A stretch of 64,000 bases of DNA from assembly GCA_016791265.1 (NCBI GenBank), contig JAEUMY010000023.1, positions 434,001 to 498,000 on the forward strand. The letters are read 5' to 3'. Each line of letters starts with the position of its first letter. Positions within the stretch are counted from its first letter, which is position 1. Both the position numbers and the translations under genes were made by a program. This document shows, one piece after another, positions 58,824 to 64,000 of this stretch. The notes below the pieces were generated by a model. The model did not search any database and had not been told where the DNA came from. It worked only from the letters and a program-made list of their open reading frames with translations. This DNA is from Betaproteobacteria bacterium (GTDB lineage Bacteria; Pseudomonadota; Gammaproteobacteria; Burkholderiales; Usitatibacteraceae).

Positions 58824-59291
58824 ATGCTCAGTGTCGGATCGTCAGCGCCGGTGTTTGAACTGCCAGAGGCGAGCATGGAAATGATCAAGCTTTCCAGCTT
58901 CCGCGGCAAGAAGAATGTTGTCTTGTACTTCTACCCGAAGGACGGTACGCCCGGCTGCACGATGGAGGCGATCGGATTTTCCGATCACGAGGCCGACTTC
59001 AATCGGCATGACACCGTGGTGTTCGGCATTTCACGCGACGACGTGTTGTCGCATGCGGAATTCCGCGACAAGCATGGACTCACCGTGCAGTTGCTGTCCG
59101 ACAGTGAGTCCGAGGTGTGCCGCAAGTACGACGTGCTCGAGGATCGCCAGGTCGATGGCAACATTCGCTGCTGCTTCAACCGCTCCACTTTCATCATCGA
59201 CAAAAAGGGCGTCGTGCGGCACGTGCTTTGCAACACCAGTCCACGCGATCACGCCGACCAGGTTCTACAGCTAGTGAAAGGCCTCAATTGA
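58824..59291 (+). CDS. bcp: peroxiredoxin, BCP/PrxQ family
   Basis: A 155-residue thiol peroxidase. The peroxidatic Cys lies in DGTPGCTMEAIGF. The second Cys typical of PrxQ (five residues later) is replaced here by Gly, so the resolving Cys must be elsewhere; Cys also occur in EVCRKY and RCCF. It shares its stop with the slyD start. Confidence 0.88.
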   Translation: MLSVGSSAPVFELPEASMEMIKLSSFRGKKNVVLYFYPKDGTPGCTMEAIGFSDHEADFNRHDTVVFGISRDDVLSHAEFRDKHGLTVQLLSDSESEVCRKYDVLEDRQVDGNIRCCFNRSTFIIDKKGVVRHVLCNTSPRDHADQVLQLVKGLN

Positions 59292-59773
59292 ACATCACCA
59301 AGGACACCGTCGTCACGCTGCGCTTCGAGTTGTTGAATAGCGACGGTGAAAGCATCGAGAACAGTGGTTCGCTGCTGTCGTATCTCCACGGCGGTTATGC
59401 CGGCATCTTTCCAATGGTGGAGGAAACCCTGGAAGGCAAGCGCGCGGGCGACGCCTTCTCGGTGTCGCTGGAGCCTGCCGACGCGTTTGGTGACTACGAC
59501 GAACACCTCATCCGCATCGAGCCGCGCGAGGTGTTTCCCGGTGATCTGCAGGTGGGCATGCAGTTTGAAGGCGTGCCGCAGGGCGAGGAGGATGACCGCT
59601 GGGTCGTTTACACCGTCACCGATATCGCCGAAGACAAGGTGGTCGTTGATGGCAACCACCCACTGGCGGGGGAGCGTCTCTTGTTCAAGGGTGTCGTGGC
59701 GGAAGTGCGCGCGGCGACCCAGGATGAGATTCATCACGGTCACGCCCATGGCGATCACGGCCACGTGCATTGA
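59288..59773 (+). CDS. slyD: FKBP-type peptidyl-prolyl isomerase SlyD
   Basis: A 161-residue protein. The TTG start at 59288 overlaps the peroxiredoxin stop and is preceded by GAAAGG. The FKBP core with the inserted flap (GGYAGIFPMVEETLEGKRAGDAFSV...) is followed by a His-rich tail (HHGHAHGDHGHVH) that binds nickel or zinc. It assists folding and metal delivery. Confidence 0.9.
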   Translation: MNITKDTVVTLRFELLNSDGESIENSGSLLSYLHGGYAGIFPMVEETLEGKRAGDAFSVSLEPADAFGDYDEHLIRIEPREVFPGDLQVGMQFEGVPQGEEDDRWVVYTVTDIAEDKVVVDGNHPLAGERLLFKGVVAEVRAATQDEIHHGHAHGDHGHVH

Positions 59774-59788
59774 CGCGAGCATCGCACC

Positions 59789-62368
59789 TTAGGACTTCGG
59801 CGTGTCTTCCGCCGCCCGCTTCAACCGGTAAAGGGTCTCCAGCGCCTCCTTTGGCGTCATCTCGTCAGGCTCCACGTCCTGGAGCACCGCCAGCACCGCA
59901 GGCAATGTGGGTGTCGGGTTGGGCTGACTGGCGAAAAGATCGGACTGCGGACTCGACTCGGCGTTTCCCATCGCTTCCAGATCGGAGAGATGCCGCCTTG
60001 CCGCGCGGATGATCGACTTCGGCACGCCGGCCAACGCGGCCACCTGCAAGCCGTAACTCTGATTGGCCGGTCCGCTCTCCAGCTTGTGCAGGAACACGAT
60101 GCGGTCTCGATGTTCCACGGCATCCAGATGCACGTTGGCGAAGTTGGCCAGTTCGGCCTGCAGGCGAGTGAGCTCGAAGTAGTGTGTGGCGAACAGGCTG
60201 TAGGCGCGCGTGACCTCGGCGAGGTGGCGGGCGATGGCGTAGGCGAGCGCCAATCCATCGAAGGTGGACGTGCCGCGCCCGATTTCGTCGATCAACACCA
60301 GCGAACGCGATGTGGCGTTGTGGAGGATGTTGGCCGCCTCGGTCATCTCGACCATGAATGTCGAGCGTCCGCCCGCGAGATCGTCGGCGCTGCCGATGCG
60401 GGTGAAGATTTGGTCGACCGGTCCAATTTGCGAATATTCGCAAGGCACGAATGATCCGGTGTGGGCGAGGAGCACGATCTGGGCGACCTGACGCATGTAG
60501 GTCGACTTGCCTCCCATGTTCGGACCGGTGATGAGCAGCAGCTGTCTCGAGCGCGAAAGGTCCGTGTCGTTCGCGATGAAGTTGCCCACCTGACGTTCAA
60601 CCACAAGATGGCGGCCGCTGCGAATCTCGATGCGATCCTCGCTGCTGAACTTCGGACAGGCGAGGTTGAGCTCGATGCTGGCCGCGGCGAATCCGGCCAG
60701 TGTGTCCAGTTCGGCGGCCGCGGCGGCGAGATCGTGCAAATCGCGAACCGAGGGCAGCAGCGCATCCAGCAGCTTGTCATAGAGAAATTTCTCTCTCGCG
60801 AGCGCCCGCTCGCCGGCGGAGAGCGCCTTGTCCTCGAACGCCTTCAGCTCGGGCGTGATGAATCGCTCGACATTTTTGAGCGTCTGGCGGCGGCGGTAAT
60901 CATCGGGGACCTTGTCCAGTTGGCTTTGCGTGACCTCGATGTAGAAGCCGTGCACCTTGTTGAATTCGACCCGCAGATTTGCGATGCCGGTTCGTTCCCG
61001 CTCGCGCGCCTCAAGCTCGAGCAGGAACTGCCCGGAGTGACTCTGCATGGCGCGAAGCTCATCGAGCTCACTGTCGTATCCATCGCGGATCACGCCGCCT
61101 TCGCGCAGGATCACGGCGGGCTCTTCCTTCAGCGCATTCGAGAGCGCGCCGTGCAGCACGGGATGGGGCGCCAGCTTCAGGCGCAGCTTGGACACATGTG
61201 GCACATCGCTTTCGGCCAGCAGCGCGGTCAGTTCTGGCAGCGTTGCCAGCGTGTCGCGCAGTCCGGAGAGGTCGCGCGGGCGCGCGGTGCGGAGCGCGAT
61301 GCGTGAGGTTGCGCGTTCAACATCGATCCACCCGGCCAGCACTCGCTGAATCGCCACGTGCAGTCTCTGTCCAGGGTCTGCCAGCGTCTCGACCACAGAC
61401 TGGCGGGCCGCGATGATCTCGCGATTCGTCAGCGGGTGATGCAGCCAGTGGCGCAGCAGGCGCGCACCCATGGAGGTCGCCGTGCGATCCAGCACCGAGG
61501 CGAGGGTGGGGGAGGGTTCACCGCGCAGGGTTTCGGTGAGCTCCAGATTGCGGCGCGTGGCCGCATCCATGCGCACGAACTCATCATCGCGTTCCACCGA
61601 CAGTCCGGTCACATGCGGCAGCGCGCTTTGCTGGGTCAGGCGGACGTAGGCAAGCAGCGCGCCGGCGGCGGTGATGGCCGCCGTCAAACCTGCGCAGCCG
61701 AAGCCGCCGAGGTCGCGAGTCTGGAATTGGCGCGTCAACTCGCGCTCAGCGGTGTGGGCGTCGAACTCGGTGTTGGCAAGGCGTTTCACCGCGCTGCCCG
61801 CGGGTAGCGCGCGCTCATCACTCTCCGCGACGAGGATCTCCGCCGGCGCGATCCGGGCCAGGTCGCCGATGAGTGCCGGCGCGTTCGAAGCCTCGATTTC
61901 CTTCACGCGAAAGCGGCCGGACGACAGTGTGAGCCATGCGAGGCCGATAACCTCACCGCTGCCGTGCAAGGCCAGCACGCAGGCGTCGCTCGCGTCGGAC
62001 AATAGCGCGGCGTCAGTGATCGTGCCCGGCGTGATGATGCGCGTCACCTTGCGTTCAACCGGTCCTTTGTTGGTGACTTCGCCGACCTGTTCGCAGATGA
62101 CGGCGGACTCGCCCACTTTCATCAGCCGCGCCAGATACTGCTCCAGCGCGTGATACGGCACGCCGGCCATGCGAATGGGCGAGCCGGCCGATTGGCCGCG
62201 GGTGGTGAGCGTGATGCCAAGCAGACGCGAAGCCTTGACGGCGTCGTCGAAGAACAACTCGTAGAAGTCGCCCATGCGATACAGCACCAGCATGTCGGGA
62301 TGCCGCGCCTTGATGCGCAGGTACTGCTGCATCATCGGCGTATGGCTGGCGAGCTGGGCGTCGTTCAT
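59789..62368 (-). CDS. mutS: DNA mismatch repair protein MutS
   Basis: An 859-residue protein. The mismatch-reading motif is MGDFYELF (the Phe and Glu inserted in the DNA), Walker A is TGPNMGGKSTYM, Walker B SLVLIDEIGRGTSTFDG, and SLFATHYFEL is intact. ATG at 62368. It carries a palindrome copy at codons CEYSQ just before QIGPVDQIFTRIG. Confidence 0.95.
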   Translation of the reverse strand: MNDAQLASHTPMMQQYLRIKARHPDMLVLYRMGDFYELFFDDAVKASRLLGITLTTRGQSAGSPIRMAGVPYHALEQYLARLMKVGESAVICEQVGEVTNKGPVERKVTRIITPGTITDAALLSDASDACVLALHGSGEVIGLAWLTLSSGRFRVKEIEASNAPALIGDLARIAPAEILVAESDERALPAGSAVKRLANTEFDAHTAERELTRQFQTRDLGGFGCAGLTAAITAAGALLAYVRLTQQSALPHVTGLSVERDDEFVRMDAATRRNLELTETLRGEPSPTLASVLDRTATSMGARLLRHWLHHPLTNREIIAARQSVVETLADPGQRLHVAIQRVLAGWIDVERATSRIALRTARPRDLSGLRDTLATLPELTALLAESDVPHVSKLRLKLAPHPVLHGALSNALKEEPAVILREGGVIRDGYDSELDELRAMQSHSGQFLLELEARERERTGIANLRVEFNKVHGFYIEVTQSQLDKVPDDYRRRQTLKNVERFITPELKAFEDKALSAGERALAREKFLYDKLLDALLPSVRDLHDLAAAAAELDTLAGFAAASIELNLACPKFSSEDRIEIRSGRHLVVERQVGNFIANDTDLSRSRQLLLITGPNMGGKSTYMRQVAQIVLLAHTGSFVPCEYSQIGPVDQIFTRIGSADDLAGGRSTFMVEMTEAANILHNATSRSLVLIDEIGRGTSTFDGLALAYAIARHLAEVTRAYSLFATHYFELTRLQAELANFANVHLDAVEHRDRIVFLHKLESGPANQSYGLQVAALAGVPKSIIRAARRHLSDLEAMGNAESSPQSDLFASQPNPTPTLPAVLAVLQDVEPDEMTPKEALETLYRLKRAAEDTPKS
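60430..60441. repeat. GCGAATATTCGC palindrome 21
   Basis: Perfect 14-mer form (TTGCGAATATTCGCAA), inside mutS, EYS register on the minus strand. Confidence 0.95.
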
Positions 62369-62398
62369 CGTGCCGAACGTGAATGCTGGCCGCGCATT

Positions 62399-62410
62399 GC
62401 GAATATTCGC
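62399..62410. repeat. GCGAATATTCGC palindrome 22
   Basis: Perfect 14-mer form, intergenic in the 46 bp between the suhB stop and the mutS start, 30 bp before the mutS ATG. Confidence 0.95.
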
Positions 62411-62414
62411 AATG

Positions 62415-63206
62415 TCAAATGGGCGACTTGGCGGTGGGTGAGACGGTGATCAGCAATTGCCGGAAAAGCTTGGGCGTGCCTGCGACGACGCGACCCTGAT
62501 CGAGATAAGCGTCACCGCCAGCGAAATCGGTCACCAGCCCGCCCGCCTCACGCACGAGCAACGCACCCGCGGCCATGTCCCACGGTGACAGCCCCATCTC
62601 CCAGAATCCGTCGTAGCGGCCGCAGGCGACATACGCCAGGTCCAGCGCGGCGGAGCCGGGCCGGCGAATGCCGGCGGCGACAAGCGCCACGGACTTGAAC
62701 GCCTTCAGGTACTCGTCGATATCGCTGTTTTGGCGGAAGGGAAAGCCGGTGCCGATGAGTGACTCTTCCATCTTGATTCGTTTCGAAACGCGAATGCGGC
62801 GCTCGTTCAAAAACGCGCCGGCGCCCTTTGTGGCGGTGAAGAGTTCGTTGCGGGTCGGGTCGAATACGACCGCATGGGTGAGCACGCCCTTGGTCTGCAA
62901 CGCGATGGAAACGCAATATTGCGGCATGCCGTGAAGGAAATTGGTCGTGCCGTCCAGTGGATCGATGATCCAGACGTGATCGGAGTCACCGGTCTTTCCG
63001 CCTTCTTCGGCCAGGAAGGCGTGATCGGGATACGCCTCGGCGATGGTGCGAATGATGGCCTGCTCGGCCGCCTGATCGACTTCGGTCACGAAGTCGTTCT
63101 GCTGCTTCTTCACGATGGTGAGCTTGTCGAGATCGAACGAGGCGCGATTGATGATGGAGCCTGCGCGGCGCGCGGCCTTGACCGCGATGTTGAGCATGGG
63201 ATGCAT
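62415..63206 (-). CDS. suhB: inositol-1-monophosphatase family protein SuhB
   Basis: A 263-residue enzyme of the inositol phosphatase fold. Metal motifs: EEGG, WIIDPLDGTTNFLHGMP and WDMAAGALLVREAGG. In bacteria SuhB also assists rRNA transcription complexes. It is divergent from trmJ. Confidence 0.93.
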   Translation of the reverse strand: MHPMLNIAVKAARRAGSIINRASFDLDKLTIVKKQQNDFVTEVDQAAEQAIIRTIAEAYPDHAFLAEEGGKTGDSDHVWIIDPLDGTTNFLHGMPQYCVSIALQTKGVLTHAVVFDPTRNELFTATKGAGAFLNERRIRVSKRIKMEESLIGTGFPFRQNSDIDEYLKAFKSVALVAAGIRRPGSAALDLAYVACGRYDGFWEMGLSPWDMAAGALLVREAGGLVTDFAGGDAYLDQGRVVAGTPKLFRQLLITVSPTAKSPI

Positions 63207-63289
63207 GGCAAGCCTTGATGACGGAGTGAGCGAAGCGGCGGATTAAAGAGCGCTGCGCCAAGCGAATCCGGCGCGGGCATAATTTTAAT

Positions 63290-64000
63290 ATGAATCCCGC
63301 CCCGAGTCCCGCTTTGAGTCCTCATTCCAATCCCGCCAACGCGCTTGCGAATATTCGCATCGTCCTCTGTCAGACGAGTCACCCCGGCAACATCGGCTCC
63401 ACCGCGCGCGCGATGAAAACCATGGGACTCTCCCGGCTTGTGCTGGTGGCGCCTCAGCACTTCCCGCACCCCGAGGCGGATGCGCTGGCGTCCGGCGCAA
63501 CCGATGTGCTGGCCAATGCGCGCGTCACCGCCACGTTGGATGAAGCGCTGGCCGGCACGGTGCTCGCCATCGGCATGACGGCGAGACGGCGCGATCTTTC
63601 GCATCCCATGCTGGGCTTGCGAGAGGCCGCGCAAAGGCTGTTGGATAATGTTCCCGCGGGCCAAGTCGCCCTGGTGTTCGGCACCGAAATGTTTGGCCTT
63701 TCCAACGACGAGCTGGATCGTTGCCAGCTCGCGGCCCATATTCCGACCAATCCGGACTACTCATCACTCAACCTCGCGGCGGCGGTGCAGGTGGCGGCCT
63801 ACGAAATCGCCATGACCGCATCGGTGTGGAAGGTCCCGGAGGCGCCGCCTCGCGAGTCGGCGTCTCATGATGAGCTCGAACGCTTCTATGCGCATCTAGA
63901 GCAGTCGTTGATCGCGTCTCGATTCCTCAATCCGGACATGCCCAAACGATTGATGACGCGGCTTCGCCGCCTCTTCGCCCGCGCGAGCCTGGAAAAAGAA
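63290..64000 (+). CDS. trmJ: tRNA (cytidine/uridine-2'-O-)-methyltransferase TrmJ, 3' end outside window
   Basis: The frame is open to the right edge (237 codons seen). A SpoU/TrmH-class fold with IRIVLCQTSHPGNIGSTARAMKTMG, LVFGTEMFGLSNDELD and SSLNLAAAVQVAAYEI is diagnostic of TrmJ, which 2'-O-methylates position 32 of tRNAs. ATG at 63290 follows an AT-rich leader. The first 20 residues are a Pro/Ser/Ala-rich extension, and the palindrome lies at its end (LANIRIV). Confidence 0.92.
   Translation, partial: MNPAPSPALSPHSNPANALANIRIVLCQTSHPGNIGSTARAMKTMGLSRLVLVAPQHFPHPEADALASGATDVLANARVTATLDEALAGTVLAIGMTARRRDLSHPMLGLREAAQRLLDNVPAGQVALVFGTEMFGLSNDELDRCQLAAHIPTNPDYSSLNLAAAVQVAAYEIAMTASVWKVPEAPPRESASHDELERFYAHLEQSLIASRFLNPDMPKRLMTRLRRLFARASLEKE
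63347..63358. repeat. GCGAATATTCGC palindrome 23
   Basis: Perfect 14-mer form, near the 5' end of trmJ, ANIR register. Confidence 0.95.

Noticed and set aside
62912..62923. CGCAATATTGCG, another AATATT-centred palindrome
   Set aside because: It differs from the iterated palindrome at several positions and is the only one seen, so it is probably chance.
1..64000. CRISPR arrays, prophage, insertion sequences with transposase
   Set aside because: I looked for regularly spaced direct repeats, phage structural genes and transposase motifs and saw none.

Overview
The window looks like chromosome of a high-GC betaproteobacterium. I infer this from the dapA-bamC-MBL block, the divergent suhB/trmJ pair, lysC near tRNA genes, the NirS/NirT set, a GbsR-cydAB unit and a tandem WWNxNExGWG secreted domain. 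I did not run a database search, so genus is open. There are about 63 protein genes, three tRNAs, no rRNA, no CRISPR array and no transposase gene.

Region 1 (1-14.2 kb) is an anaerobic respiration block. It starts with an iron-sulfur/HdrF-type protein (cut by the window edge) coupled to a divergent heme-copper oxidase subunit I-like protein and a CtaA-like membrane protein. A Dnr-type CRP/FNR regulator follows. A seven-gene minus-strand cluster then carries two complete cytochrome cd1 nitrite reductases (nirS) around a NapC/NirT cytochrome, a heme-binding cytochrome, a blue copper protein and a small propeller-like protein, ending in a cytochrome c551. A TonB-dependent receptor diverges from this cluster behind a promoter with a candidate Dnr site at class II spacing. 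No heme d1 synthesis genes are in the window.

Region 2 (14.2-42 kb) holds accessory and housekeeping genes: an ECF sigma/anti-sigma/HEAT-repeat operon, GbsR with a CIO-type cytochrome bd oxidase, acetyltransferases, proteases, a histone-deacetylase-family hydrolase, an Lhr-type helicase interrupted in frame by a 194-bp inverted-repeat element, a HigBA-like toxin-antitoxin operon, two metallophosphoesterases including PdeM, a deacetylase, a sterol-desaturase-family enzyme, a secreted serine protease, RlmD and a Bax-inhibitor-1 family protein. Region 3 (42-64 kb) holds three tRNAs, each beside a partial duplicate of itself, plus QueD, a CHASE-PAS-GGDEF-EAL protein, LysC, KynU/KynB, DapA, BamC, RoxA, a peroxiredoxin, SlyD, MutS, SuhB and TrmJ.

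The most striking signal is not a gene. The 12-bp palindrome GCGAATATTCGC, usually extended to TGCGAATATTCGCA, occurs 23 times without mismatch between 14.0 and 63.4 kb, against roughly 0.002 expected by chance in 64 kb. It lies in genes in three different codon registers (giving ANIR, EYS or RIFA in the protein) and between genes, and it is absent from the first 14 kb with the denitrification genes. This resembles the highly iterated palindromes of cyanobacteria (HIP1), but the sequence is different. A second repeat family is a MITE-like element with near-perfect terminal inverted repeats at 12873-13045 and 49393-49665.
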